From contig CP129495.1 of the NCBI GenBank assembly GCA_030584185.1, forward strand, positions 1,853,469 through 1,917,468: DNA of 64,000 bases. Direction: 5' to 3'. Under the pieces are notes generated by a model. The model worked only from the letters and a program-made list of their open reading frames with translations, was not told the origin of the DNA and did not search any database. Within the stretch, counting starts at the first letter, position 1. Every line of letters starts with the position of its first letter. A program made the position numbers and the translations under genes. This document shows positions 7,033 through 15,679 of the stretch, piece by piece. This stretch comes from Acidimicrobiia bacterium. GTDB lineage: Bacteria; Actinomycetota; Acidimicrobiia; Spongiisociales; UBA11373.

Positions 7033-9129
7033 ATGACCGAACCCCATTCGCACCCATCCCCGCCACCTGCGGGGGCCGAGCATGCCGATCACCGGCATCC
7101 GGTCGCCACCGATCGGCATGCGGCCGCCGCGCATACCCCGTCGGGCGGCACGAGAGGCGGGCACGACAAGCACGCCGGCCACGACCTGGCCATGTTCCGC
7201 AACCGGTTCTGGGCATCCCTGGCCCTCTCCCTCCCGGTCGTGTTCTTCTCGGAGATGATCCAGGACTGGTTCGGGTACACCGCACCCTCGTTCGCCGGCT
7301 CCGAGTGGGTGGCCCCGCTGCTGGGAACTGCGATCTTCCTGTACGGAGGGTCACCCTTCCTGGTGGGAGCCGTGCAAGAGGCCCGCGACCGGCGGCCGGG
7401 GATGATGCTGCTCATAGGGATGGCGATCACGGTCTCCTTCGGGGCGTCCGCCGCCACCAGCCTCGGTTGGTTCGACCTCGACTTCTGGTGGGAGTTGGCG
7501 GCGCTGATCACCATCATGCTGCTCGGCCATTGGATGGAGATGCGGGCCATCGGCCAGGCGCGGGGCGCCCTGGCCGCATTGGCTGAGCTGCTGCCCGACG
7601 GAGCGGAGCTGATCACCGACGCCGGCACCGAAGAGGTGCCCATCGCCGACCTCAGGGTGGGTGACCTCGTCCTGGTGAGGCCGGGTGGCCGGATCCCGGC
7701 CGACGGGGAAGTCGTCGACGGGGACGCCGAGGTGGACGAGTCGATGGTCACCGGTGAGTCCAAGCCGGCTTCCAAGCGTCCCGGGGACGGCGTGGTGGCC
7801 GGGACGGTCGCCACCGCCGATGCGATCCGGGTGAGGGTCACCGCCGTCGGCGACGACACCGCCCTGGCGGGGATCCGGCGGCTGGTCGCCCAGGCCCAGG
7901 AGTCACGGTCACGCGCCCAGGTCCTCGCCGACCGGGCGGCGGCGCTCCTGTTCTTCGTGGCGGTGGCGGCGGCGGCCGTCACCACCGTCGGCTGGCTGCT
8001 CGCCGACCGCCCCGATCAGGCCGTGGTCCGCACGGTGGCCGTGCTGGTGATCGCCTGCCCGCATGCCCTGGGCCTCGCCATCCCCCTGGTGATCGCCAAC
8101 TCCACCGGGGTGGCCGCCCGCAACGGCATCCTGGTGAAGGATCGGCTCGCCCTTGAGCGGATGCGAAGCGTCGATGTCGTCCTGTTCGACAAGACGGGCA
8201 CCCTCACCAGGGGCAGCCACCTGGTCACCGCCGTGGAGGCCGTCGATGGCGACGAGGGTCGTCTGCTGAGGCTGGCCGCCGCCGCAGAGTCCGACTCGGA
8301 GCATCCCCTGGCTCGCGCCATCATCGCCGCCGCAGAACACGGGGCGATCCCTTCTGCCCAGGGGTTCGCCTCGATGAGCGGCCGCGGCGTGCAGGCACGG
8401 GTCGAGGGCATGAGCGTCATGGTGGGCGGTCCGACCCTCCTCAGGGAGCGTGGCCTCGCAGTCCCGCCTTCGGTGGAGGAGGCGGCCGAGAGATGGCGCG
8501 CCAGGGGGGCCGCCGTCCTCCACGTCATCGTGGACGATCAGGTGGTCGGGGCGCTGTCCCTGGAGGACGAGGTCCGGCCCGAGTCGAGGGAGGCGGTCGA
8601 TCGGCTCCACCAGTTGGGGGTGCAGGTCGGCATGATCACCGGTGATGCCCGTCAGGTCGCCGAGGCCGTCGGTGCGACGCTCGGGATCGACCGCCTTCTC
8701 GCCGAGGTCCTTCCCGAGGACAAGCACGCCGAGGTCGCCGCCCTGCAGAGCCAGGGCCTGCGGGTGGCCATGGTCGGGGACGGGGTCAACGATGCCCCGG
8801 CGCTCGCCCAGGCCGACGTGGGGATCGCCATCGGAGCGGGGACCGACGTCGCCATCGAATCCGCCGGGATCGTGCTCGCCTCCGACGACCCTCGCGGCGT
8901 GGTGGCGATCCGCCGGCTCTCCCGGGCCGGCTACCGCAAGATGGTGCAGAACCTCGCCTGGGCCACCGGGTACAACGTGGTGGCGATACCCCTCGCCGCA
9001 GGGGTCCTGGCCTGGGCCGGGATCGTCCTTGCCCCCGCCATGGCGGCAGTCCTGATGAGTGCCTCCACCGTGATCGTCGCCGTCAACGCCCAGCTGCTGC
9101 GACGGATCGATCTGCAGCCGTCCGCCTGA
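7033..9129 (+). CDS. copB: CopB-like P1B-type copper/silver-exporting ATPase
   Basis: A 698-residue heavy-metal P-type ATPase. The N-terminus is a His-rich tail (residues 4-50) instead of an HMA domain. Then come paired helices, the actuator with TGES, and the membrane metal site C342-P-H in the sixth helix. CPH is characteristic of P1B-3 (CopB-type) pumps, reported for Cu(II), Cu(I) or Ag(I), rather than the CPC of CopA. The phosphorylated Asp386 is in DKTGT, and GDGVNDAPAL is near the C-terminus. Met 7033 is preferred over an earlier frame opening inside csoR. Co-transcribed with csoR, so probably copper-inducible efflux. Confidence 0.92.
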   Translation: MTEPHSHPSPPPAGAEHADHRHPVATDRHAAAAHTPSGGTRGGHDKHAGHDLAMFRNRFWASLALSLPVVFFSEMIQDWFGYTAPSFAGSEWVAPLLGTAIFLYGGSPFLVGAVQEARDRRPGMMLLIGMAITVSFGASAATSLGWFDLDFWWELAALITIMLLGHWMEMRAIGQARGALAALAELLPDGAELITDAGTEEVPIADLRVGDLVLVRPGGRIPADGEVVDGDAEVDESMVTGESKPASKRPGDGVVAGTVATADAIRVRVTAVGDDTALAGIRRLVAQAQESRSRAQVLADRAAALLFFVAVAAAAVTTVGWLLADRPDQAVVRTVAVLVIACPHALGLAIPLVIANSTGVAARNGILVKDRLALERMRSVDVVLFDKTGTLTRGSHLVTAVEAVDGDEGRLLRLAAAAESDSEHPLARAIIAAAEHGAIPSAQGFASMSGRGVQARVEGMSVMVGGPTLLRERGLAVPPSVEEAAERWRARGAAVLHVIVDDQVVGALSLEDEVRPESREAVDRLHQLGVQVGMITGDARQVAEAVGATLGIDRLLAEVLPEDKHAEVAALQSQGLRVAMVGDGVNDAPALAQADVGIAIGAGTDVAIESAGIVLASDDPRGVVAIRRLSRAGYRKMVQNLAWATGYNVVAIPLAAGVLAWAGIVLAPAMAAVLMSASTVIVAVNAQLLRRIDLQPSA

Positions 9130-9136
9130 TCGGTTG

Positions 9137-9389
9137 GCATCCGACCGGGATCGGCCACTCTCACTCCACCGGCGCCATCTCCGCCTCGACCCTCCGCGGC
9201 TCCACCACCAGGTTGGGGAGCACCCGGTCGAGCCACTTCGGGATCCACCAGTTCCGGTCGCCGAGCAGCTCCATGGTCGGCAGGGACAGGGGCTACCCTC
9301 GGCGGGCGTGGCTCGCCTGCGTCACCTTCCGATGTCGGCGGTCGAGGTCGGGGGAGGCCATCATCCGGATCGTCGAGGAGGTGGTGCGG
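9137..9389 (-). repeat. dispersed repeat copy 2: MMPL 3' end plus leader segment
   Basis: From about 9270 down to 9160 the minus strand encodes the last ~38 residues of the MMPL protein (MELLGDRNWWIPKWLDRVLP...) with its TGA, essentially identical to 13296-13414, and homology continues past the stop to about 9137. The right part (9287-9389) matches copy 1 only. Here the leader segment ends at the start codon of the flippase-like gene and supplies its ribosome site. Confidence 0.85.
9294..9389 (+). promoter_or_regulatory. repeat-borne leader upstream of flippase-like gene
   Basis: TACCCT (9294-9299) could be a -10 box; an in-frame GTG 8 bases later (9308) would suit a leaderless start, while GAGGAGG (9375-9381) serves GTG 9389. 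The same TACCCT and GAGGAGG occur in copy 1, where the 9308 equivalent is GGG. No convincing -35 is visible. Confidence 0.35.
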
Positions 9390-10375
9390 TGATCGAGGAA
9401 GACACCCTGCCTCGACCGAATGGCTCCGAAGGTGGCCGACGCCGCCTCCGCCTTCTCGCCATGCTCCTCACGCTTGGCGTTCTGGCCTGGGTGATCAGCA
9501 GCAATCGCGATGCCCTGCGGAGCCTCGCCGCCGTGCCGGTGACAACCCTGCTCGTCCTGGCCATCCTTCAGGTTGGCGTGCTGGCGGCGACGAGCTGGCG
9601 GCACCTGGTGGCTCTGCGGGCGTCCGGGCCGGGAACGATCGGGGCGTGGCGCTGGTACCGGATCTTCGTGTTGGGGCGCTTCTTCAACCTCGTTGCGCCC
9701 CAGGTGGGCAACGTCTATCGGGCCGTCGTTCTCAAGCGAGATGTCGGCGTGTCGTACACGAGTTTCGCCGCCGCACTGTTCCTCTTTCTCTGGGCGAGCA
9801 CGGTCCTCAACCTCTTCGCCGGTGCGGCGATTCTGGCCGTCTCCGAGACGGGGCTCGACCTGGCCGGCGTGCCAGCTTCGCTCTTCCTCCTGGTGGCCGG
9901 TTTCGCGCTCATCGCTCTCGTACCGGCTGCTCTCGCCGTTACCTCTCGTTTGGGCGGTTCGCGCATGAAGTGGTTCCGATCGCGGCTTGCCGCGGCTCTC
10001 GACATCGCACACAACGCCGTGCGCTCGCCATCCTTCTCCCTCCATTTCACCCTGACCTGGCTGGTGGGTCTGGCGATCAGTGCGGTCGTGTACCTGGTCT
10101 CGTTCGAGGCGGTTGGAATCGGGATCTCGCTCGCTTCTGCGGTTGCCATGTATGCGTTGGTACAGATCAGCACGATCGTCGTGATCACACCAGGGAACTT
10201 GGGGATACAGGAGTTGGGTCTGGCCGCCATCGCCGCGCTCTTCGGCCATGACTTCGCAGGCGCCGCCCTGGCAGCGGTTCTCTTCCGCACAGTCGGACTG
10301 ACGGTCCTCGCCCTCCAGGCCGTCCCTTTCGGGGCGATGCACACGATCCGGCGCGTCCCGAGTGGGACCCCCTGA
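9389..10375 (+). CDS. flippase-like membrane protein (LPG synthase TM/UPF0104 family)
   Basis: A 328-residue polytopic protein with about eight hydrophobic segments. It resembles the membrane domain of lysylphosphatidylglycerol synthase and the AglD/UPF0104 group (PF03706): the early APQVGNVYRAVVLKRD segment and the later VVITPGNLGIQELGL motif are characteristic. No cytosolic synthase domain follows, so it is a stand-alone family member, likely a lipid or polyprenyl-linked glycan flippase rather than an aminoacyl-PG synthase. GTG 9389 has GAGGAGG 7 bases upstream; an in-frame GTG at 9308 would add 27 residues of low-quality sequence. Its upstream DNA lies in the duplicated element, so its promoter may have been acquired by that duplication. 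Confidence 0.82.
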   Translation: MIEEDTLPRPNGSEGGRRRLRLLAMLLTLGVLAWVISSNRDALRSLAAVPVTTLLVLAILQVGVLAATSWRHLVALRASGPGTIGAWRWYRIFVLGRFFNLVAPQVGNVYRAVVLKRDVGVSYTSFAAALFLFLWASTVLNLFAGAAILAVSETGLDLAGVPASLFLLVAGFALIALVPAALAVTSRLGGSRMKWFRSRLAAALDIAHNAVRSPSFSLHFTLTWLVGLAISAVVYLVSFEAVGIGISLASAVAMYALVQISTIVVITPGNLGIQELGLAAIAALFGHDFAGAALAAVLFRTVGLTVLALQAVPFGAMHTIRRVPSGTP

Positions 10376-10538
10376 TCCGTGGATCTCAGAACCGTATCCT
10401 CGGGCGTCCACGACCGGCGATGTTGGTCCTGAACTCCGGACCACCGGAGTCATCGGCTGTCGGTCGGGGTCGGTATGGGATGGCTCCCAACTTGGCTCCC
10501 AGGCTGAGGTGCTGACCCCGGTGCCCGATCGGCGGCCG

Positions 10539-10551
10539 TAGACTGCGGGAC
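10539..10551 (+). promoter_or_regulatory. leaderless promoter of hicB
   Basis: TAGACT (10539-10544) ends 7 bases before the hicB ATG, the spacing expected when transcription begins at the start codon. There is no ribosome site before this ATG. A clear -35 is not visible in the GC-rich upstream DNA. Confidence 0.5.
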
Positions 10552-10752
10552 ATGCGCTTCACTGCCGCGGTCACCCAAGAACCGCCCTGGTACGTTGCCC
10601 GCTGCCTGGAAGTCGAAGTCACTAGTCAGGGCGAGAGCGTCGAGGACTCACTGAAGAACCTACGCGAGGCTCTCGAGCTCTACTTCGAGGACCAGTCGTT
10701 TCCTGATCACATCGATACGCCGATCATTGCGCCGGTCGACATCCCGGCGTGA
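10552..10752 (+). CDS. hicB: HicB-family antitoxin
   Basis: A 66-residue protein of the HicB-like partial RNase H fold: an opening FTAAVTQEPPWYVARCLEVE strand region and the SQGESVEDSLKNLREALELY helix motif that defines the family. It lacks the C-terminal DNA-binding extension of larger HicB antitoxins, so autoregulation may depend on other contacts. It ends in a 4-base overlap with the toxin gene. Antitoxin-first order (hicB-hicA) is the reverse of the classic E. coli order but common elsewhere. The start appears leaderless. Confidence 0.87.
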   Translation: MRFTAAVTQEPPWYVARCLEVEVTSQGESVEDSLKNLREALELYFEDQSFPDHIDTPIIAPVDIPA

Positions 10753-10970
10753 GTGCGAACCTTCCGATCGTCTCCGGCCGTGAGGTAGTGCGCGCACTGA
10801 CCAAGGCTGGGTTCGGCGAGGTGAGCCAGCGCGGGAGCCACCTGAAACTGCGGAACGAGACGGGGAGGACGGTGATCGTTCCGATGCATGGCGAGTTGGC
10901 CCGCGGGACGCTGCGCTCGATCCTGCGTCAGGCAGATCTCTCGGTGGGAGCTTTCATCGAGCTGTTGTAG
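10749..10970 (+). CDS. hicA: HicA-family mRNA interferase toxin
   Basis: A 73-residue double-stranded RNA-binding-fold toxin. The family layout is complete: GREVVRALTKAGFGEVSQ, the catalytic His31 in RGSHLKLRN, then the VIVPMHGELARGTLRSILRQ segment (PxHxEL-KGTLxxIL-type). HicA proteins cleave mRNA and tmRNA and are neutralised by HicB. The GTG start overlaps the antitoxin stop (GTGA), giving tight coupling. All key residues look intact, so the pair is probably functional. Confidence 0.9.
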   Translation: MSANLPIVSGREVVRALTKAGFGEVSQRGSHLKLRNETGRTVIVPMHGELARGTLRSILRQADLSVGAFIELL

Positions 10971-11111
10971 TCGACCCCTCTTGGAGTCTCCACGAGCAGA
11001 CTGGACGCGCCCACCGAGATTCCTTCATGTGGAGACCGCGGTGAGCAGGGGGTTCGAGCAACACGGCCGGAGATGACCGGACCCCCAGCCTCGTGATCCG
11101 GTCCTACTGTC

Positions 11112-11894
11112 TCATTGCGGCCCGGCCACGGCAGCCCGATGGGCATCCCCGGTGAGGGCGATGAACGCCTCGGCATGCCCGTGGCCGCCAAGTCCGAACG
11201 CCGAGCGGTACCGGCTGAGCGCAGCCAGCGCGGCGAGGTCGACGGCCGCGGCTGCCGTCGGATAGCAGTCGATGGCGGCGAGCTTCTTGTCCATGAAGTT
11301 CGTCACGTCGACCACCCGATTCGGGACGAGGGGCCCCCAGACTTCGCCGGACCACACCTCCGTGGCGTCGTCGACCGTCATCGCTATCGCCTCTGCCACC
11401 GCCTCGTGGTCCGGGTGGCCATCGAGCCACCATGGTGCGAGGATCGATCCGGGCCCGAACTCGATCAGAAACCGGGCCAGCTCGGCCGACAGGTCGGAGA
11501 CGTGTTGCCGAAGCAAGCCGTCCGGGAGGCCAAGCCTGATCGTCTCCCGAATCCCCAGCACGGCGGCGGCGTGAACCTGTTCGTCGCGTCGTCTCGACGC
11601 CACCGTGGCGCGAGACAGTCGCGGATCGCCGCCGGCTTCGCCGTCGCTCACGGCTACGAGGGCCACTGTGACGCCTCGATCCACCAGGGCGGCGACGGTT
11701 CCTCCGCACATGATCGTCTCGTCATCTGGGTGTGGTGCCACCACGACGACGCGATTGCCGGCGGGTAGCCCGACCACAGGTCCTTGGCCGGATGCACGGG
11801 CCAGGCGACGAACCCGACGACGGAGCGCCCCCGGCAATGCCCGATCGGCGTGTCCGCGTAGGCGCCGCCAAGTCCGGTCCCCAGGTAGACGCAT
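11112..11894 (-). CDS. PIG-L/LmbE-family deacetylase
   Basis: A 260-residue zinc-dependent N-acetylglucosamine-type deacetylase. The metal motif VVAPHPDDE (His55, Asp58) and the downstream DGHPDHEAV match the PIG-L family, which includes MshB, Mca and GlcNAc-PI deacetylases. A basic 45-residue N-terminal extension precedes the domain. Met at 11894 has GGAG 5-6 bases upstream; a GTG at 11933 would add 13 residues but lacks a ribosome site. Divergent from a GNAT gene, so the pair may act on an amino sugar. Exact substrate unknown; no mycothiol genes are next to it. Confidence 0.87.
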   Translation of the reverse strand: MRLPGDRTWRRLRGHADRALPGALRRRVRRLARASGQGPVVGLPAGNRVVVVAPHPDDETIMCGGTVAALVDRGVTVALVAVSDGEAGGDPRLSRATVASRRRDEQVHAAAVLGIRETIRLGLPDGLLRQHVSDLSAELARFLIEFGPGSILAPWWLDGHPDHEAVAEAIAMTVDDATEVWSGEVWGPLVPNRVVDVTNFMDKKLAAIDCYPTAAAAVDLAALAALSRYRSAFGLGGHGHAEAFIALTGDAHRAAVAGPQ

Positions 11895-12200
11895 TCGCAC
11901 TCCGATCAGAATCGACTCCAAATGCTTCGACACGGAATGGGAATCGGACTTGGAGATCGCTCTCGCCGATCCGTCAGACCTGCCGCCGCAGCCGCCATTG
12001 AAACACGGCGGGTTCGGGGTCGGGAGTCAAGCCTGCCGGGCATCGCCCCGGCTCGCCATCGGGTAGGACCCTGGCGCTGGGCCGAATCGAGCGATCGTCG
12101 GGGTTTGGTCGGCGCCCCCTGCTCGGGGGACCCGACACGCACAATCCCACCGGCCGGCGGCACAAGCGACCACGATGGGCTCGACTCATGAGTGAATCCG
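11895..12200. other. divergent intergenic region between PIG-L and GNAT genes
   Basis: About 300 bases without a convincing gene. A small hairpin, CCCCC-tgctc-GGGGG near 12115, is the only visible structure. Promoters for both flanking genes should lie here but I cannot point to them. Confidence 0.4.
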
Positions 12201-13190
12201 ATGGCTGAGCCAGCCCTTCTCTACCGGCTTTACGCGCCGGACGACGCCCCGGCGCTCACTCGTCTCTACGAGAGGGTGTGGCCCGGTCGAGAGGGACATC
12301 AGGAGTACATCGACTGGGCGTTCACCGACCCACGCGGGGGATCCTCGACGGTCCTCGCCGTCGAACCGGCGACGGGTCGAATAGTCGGGTGCAGGGGAGC
12401 GACGCGGTGGCCATTCTCAGTGGGCGGAGAGAGCCTGCTCGTTCGCCAGTTCCACGGGACATGTGTCGACCCCGAGTCGCGACGGCTCGGGATCTTCACC
12501 GAGATGAACCGCCGTTCGCTTGCACTGTTCGAGGAAGAGGGCGGCGACCTCATTTACAACGTCTCGGTGGATGAGTCGCGAAGCGGCTACGAGAGGCTCG
12601 GCTGGGTGTACCGGCCCGGGCTCCGCCGCCTGATCAAGCCCGTCAGACGCCTTCGCTTCATCCGTGCCCTCATGGGCGGACGCAAGCGCATCGGTGGTCG
12701 TCCTGTCGTCGAACCGGCCACCGAACCGATCCCGTACCTCGACACTCTCGGGTCATGCCTGCAAGGGCGGCGGGAGCTCCTTGCCGATTCGCTCGCCGTC
12801 GATTACACGGAGGCGTCTACTACCTGGCGGTTTTCCAAGCGAGGGAGCGGGCACCGGATCCACGTCTCGTCGGCCGGCGCGGTCGTCTATCGCTTCGGTC
12901 GGCGCGGTCCTCTTCGGGAGGCCTACATCGGTGACGTCTGGCCGCGGAGTGCCGATCCAAGCCTGATGCGTGATGTGCTGACGGAACTCATCGACATCGA
13001 ACGACCCGACATGATCACCTTCGTCATCACGCGCGAGCACCCGCTCTATGGCGCATGCCGACGGTTCGGATTCTTGCCCGACCCGGGAGGCGACCTGAAT
13101 CTGGGCACGAAGGCGGTGTCGGGGCGCGGCGAGCGGCTTCTCGACTCCCAGCCGCTCGCCATCACCGCCCTCGACATCGACACCTTCTAG
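12201..13190 (+). CDS. GNAT-family N-acetyltransferase
   Basis: A 329-residue acetyltransferase of the large two-lobed GNAT type. The N-terminal half shows the fold: YRLYAPDDAPALTRLYERVW, the central strand IVGCRGATRWPF, and FHGTCVDPESRRLGIFTEMN, the acetyl-CoA pyrophosphate-loop region (R-R-L-G-I-F). SVDESRSGYERLGWVY completes it. The C-terminal lobe has a second strand-rich half with less clear motifs. Met 12201 is chosen; a GTG at 12192 would add three residues and neither has a ribosome site. Paired divergently with a deacetylase gene, which suggests amino-sugar or glycan chemistry, but that is inference. Confidence 0.82.
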   Translation: MAEPALLYRLYAPDDAPALTRLYERVWPGREGHQEYIDWAFTDPRGGSSTVLAVEPATGRIVGCRGATRWPFSVGGESLLVRQFHGTCVDPESRRLGIFTEMNRRSLALFEEEGGDLIYNVSVDESRSGYERLGWVYRPGLRRLIKPVRRLRFIRALMGGRKRIGGRPVVEPATEPIPYLDTLGSCLQGRRELLADSLAVDYTEASTTWRFSKRGSGHRIHVSSAGAVVYRFGRRGPLREAYIGDVWPRSADPSLMRDVLTELIDIERPDMITFVITREHPLYGACRRFGFLPDPGGDLNLGTKAVSGRGERLLDSQPLAITALDIDTF

Positions 13191-13231
13191 GACCACTGTC
13201 CGGTGCGGCTCGTCATGCACCTGGACCTGTG

Positions 13232-13257
13232 CCGACATCCGGGATCGCAGGTGTCGG
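13232..13257. terminator. hairpin between convergent GNAT and MMPL genes
   Basis: CCGACA (13232-13237) pairs with TGTCGG (13252-13257) across a 14-base loop, with weak outer pairing GACC/GGTC. It lies between convergent stops, without a U-tract. Confidence 0.35.
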
Positions 13258-13270
13258 TCTGATCCCCGCC

Positions 13271-13414
13271 GGCGTCCGACCGGGATCGGCCACTCTCACT
13301 CCACCGGCGCCATCTCCGCCTCGACCCTCCGCGGCTCCACCACCAGGTTGGGGAGCACCCGGTCGAGCCACTTCGGGATCCACCAGTTCCGGTCGCCGAG
13401 CAGCTCCATGGTCG
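13271..13414 (-). repeat. dispersed repeat, parent copy 3 (end of the MMPL gene)
   Basis: This is the 3' end of the intact MMPL gene plus ~25 bases beyond its stop. It is nearly identical to 9137-9275 and similar to 5572-5690. Homology stops abruptly at the codon for Met in ATMELLGD, which marks the breakpoint of the duplication. Confidence 0.85.
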
Positions 13415-15596
13415 CCGGGACCAGCAGCATGCGGATGACCGTGGCGTCGATGGCCACCGCCGCCGCCAACCCGAGCCCGAGGACCTTCACCGTGCGCATG
13501 TCCTCGAGGACGAAGGAGGCGAACACGAACACCATGATCAGGGCGGCGGCGGTGATCACCCGGGCGGTGGCCGCCAACCCGTCGGCGACGGCGCTGGTGT
13601 TGTCGGCGGTCCGGTCGTACTCCTCCCGGATCCGGGTGAGGAGGAACACCTCGTAGTCCATGGAGAGCCCGAAGACGATGGCGAACAGCATCATCGGGAC
13701 GAACGGCTCGATCGGGCCCGGCTCGATCCCGAGCAGCGAGCCTCCCCAGCCCCACTGGAACACCGCCACCACCACCCCGTAGGCGGCACCGATCGCCAGC
13801 AGGTTCATGGAGACCGCCTTTAGCGGCACCAGCACCGAACGGAACACCGCCATCAGGAACAGGAACGAGATCAACAGCACCGCCCCGTAGAAATACCAGA
13901 TGCGTTCCGCCAGGTAGTCGGAGAAGTCGATGTTGGCCGCCACCGACCCGGCCACCAGGATCTCCGTGCCCAGGTCGGCGTCGATCCCGGGGATCGCCTC
14001 GTCGCGCAGCCGGTGGACCAGGTCGGACGTCGCCTCGTCCTGCGGCCCGGTCTCGGGGGTGAGGCGCCAGAGCATCGCCGTCGGCTGCTGCGGATCGTTG
14101 GGGATGCCCACAGACACCTGGGCGACACCCTCCACATCCCCCAGGGTGGCCGTCACACCCTGGAGCGCCATCGGGTCGGCACCCTCGGGGAGGGTGGTGA
14201 TCAGGACCAGGGGCCCGTTGGCGCCGGCGCCGAACCCGGCCTCCAGCAGGTCGTACGCCTCCCGGGTGGTGGTGCCCTCAGGGTCGTTGCCGGCGTCGGT
14301 GAACCCGAGCTGGATCGAGAACAGGGGGAGGGCGGCGATTGCCAGCACCACCGACGCCGAGACGGTGATGATGGTCGCTCGCCGTTGCACGAAGCGGCTC
14401 CATCGGTAGGCGCCTGTGGCCTCGACCGGCCTCTCCTTGCGCAGGGTGATCGTCTTGGAGAGCGGGCCGCCGAACCTTCCGGCGATCAGCACCACCACTG
14501 CGGGGATGAGGGCGAAGCGAAGCACCGGAACCCCCAGGGCGACGCCGATCAGGGCGATGGCGACCAGGAGCGAGGCGATCATGCCGCTCCACCTGGTGAT
14601 CTGGATGCGCTGGCCCGCCAGCCCGATCAGGGCAGGGAGCAGTGTCACCGAAGCCGCCATGGTGAGCAGCACCGTGGTGGCGGCGGCGAAGGCCAGGCCG
14701 GTGACGAAGCCGACCCCCATCAGCACCATTCCCAGGAGCGACACCACCACGGTCACGCCGGCGAAGAGCACCGCCCGCCCGGCGCTGTCGAGCGATGCCG
14801 CCATCGACTCGGTGATCGACTCGCCGGCCCCGAGGTGCTGTTGGTACCGGGTGACGATGAAGAGGGCGTAGTCGATTCCGACGCCGAGGCCGATCATGAT
14901 CCCGATCGTTGCTGCGAAGTCGGGCATCTCGACCAGGTTGCTGAGCAGGGCGGTGGCCGCCACCCCGGTGCCGACCCCGGCCAGGGCGGTGGCAATGGGC
15001 AGCCCCATGGCCAGCACCGATCCGAACGAGAGGATGAGCACGAAGATGGCGAAGGCCAGGCCCAGCATCTCCGAGCTGGGAGGTTCCCGGTCGCGGAACA
15101 TGTCGCCGCCGAGGGCGATCTCCAGCCCGGCGATGTCGGGGGAGAGGGCGGCGATCTCGTCGGAGATCCTCGCCCCGTCGTCGGTGGTGGTGCCCGGTTC
15201 GAGCACCAGCTGGGCGTACGCCACCTTGCCGGCGGAGTCGCCCAGGGCCGAGATCTGGCCGGCGCCCATCGGGGAGTAGGGACTGAGGACGTTGACCACC
15301 CCGTCGATATCCGTCACCGCCTCGAAGAGGCCGGCCATGGCGGATGCCACCTCGGAGTCCTCGACCCCCTGGTCGGCGGCGAACACGATCGTGCCCGAGT
15401 CGCCGCCGGCGTCGGGGAACTCACTCGCCAGCAGGTCGAGCCCGGCACTGCTCTCCGATGCCGGGGCGGTGATCTTGGAGGTGAATGCCGGACCGACGAT
15501 CGCCACGCTCCCCACGAGCAGGGCGGCGGCGAGCATCCAGGCGGCGACGTATCGCCAGGGGTGGGCGGCTGCGAAGCGACCGAGTCGGGCGAGCAC
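13296..15596 (-). CDS. MMPL-family RND transporter
   Basis: A 766-residue inner-membrane exporter with two repeats, each with one N-terminal helix, a large periplasmic loop, and a helix bundle. Family features include GIGVGIDYALFIVTRYQQHL in the first bundle and GLSMDYEVFLLTRIREEY in the second, carrying the GxxxDY residues of the proton relay. MMPL proteins move lipids, siderophores or drugs; the cargo is unknown. The GTG at 15596 has GAGG upstream. It is divergent from a TetR gene whose likely operator overlaps its promoter, so it is probably a repressible efflux pump. Its last ~40 codons recur twice elsewhere in the window. Confidence 0.92.
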   Translation of the reverse strand: MLARLGRFAAAHPWRYVAAWMLAAALLVGSVAIVGPAFTSKITAPASESSAGLDLLASEFPDAGGDSGTIVFAADQGVEDSEVASAMAGLFEAVTDIDGVVNVLSPYSPMGAGQISALGDSAGKVAYAQLVLEPGTTTDDGARISDEIAALSPDIAGLEIALGGDMFRDREPPSSEMLGLAFAIFVLILSFGSVLAMGLPIATALAGVGTGVAATALLSNLVEMPDFAATIGIMIGLGVGIDYALFIVTRYQQHLGAGESITESMAASLDSAGRAVLFAGVTVVVSLLGMVLMGVGFVTGLAFAAATTVLLTMAASVTLLPALIGLAGQRIQITRWSGMIASLLVAIALIGVALGVPVLRFALIPAVVVLIAGRFGGPLSKTITLRKERPVEATGAYRWSRFVQRRATIITVSASVVLAIAALPLFSIQLGFTDAGNDPEGTTTREAYDLLEAGFGAGANGPLVLITTLPEGADPMALQGVTATLGDVEGVAQVSVGIPNDPQQPTAMLWRLTPETGPQDEATSDLVHRLRDEAIPGIDADLGTEILVAGSVAANIDFSDYLAERIWYFYGAVLLISFLFLMAVFRSVLVPLKAVSMNLLAIGAAYGVVVAVFQWGWGGSLLGIEPGPIEPFVPMMLFAIVFGLSMDYEVFLLTRIREEYDRTADNTSAVADGLAATARVITAAALIMVFVFASFVLEDMRTVKVLGLGLAAAVAIDATVIRMLLVPATMELLGDRNWWIPKWLDRVLPNLVVEPRRVEAEMAPVE

Positions 15597-15623
15597 TTGT
15601 GGTTCCTCGTGTAGGGGATGTGC

Positions 15624-15659
15624 ACTCTAGGCAAAGTTGCAGGAAACGCAAAAATGCGG
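15624..15659 (-). promoter_or_regulatory. MMPL promoter with candidate TetR operator
   Basis: Minus-strand -35 TTGCGT (complement of 15646-15651) and -10 TAGAGT (15624-15629), 16-base spacer. Within and next to it lie two dyads, GCAAAGTTGC (15631-15640) and CGCAAAAATGCG (15648-15659), spaced so a TetR dimer pair could cover the promoter. Confidence 0.5.
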
Positions 15660-15679
15660 ACCATGCAGTGAAGTGGTGG

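Noticed and set aside
13296-15596. A long open frame of over 500 codons on the plus strand opposite the MMPL gene
   Set aside because: It is a GC-rich antisense shadow with His/Gly/Arg-rich composition and no domain; the minus-strand frame has full MMPL motifs.
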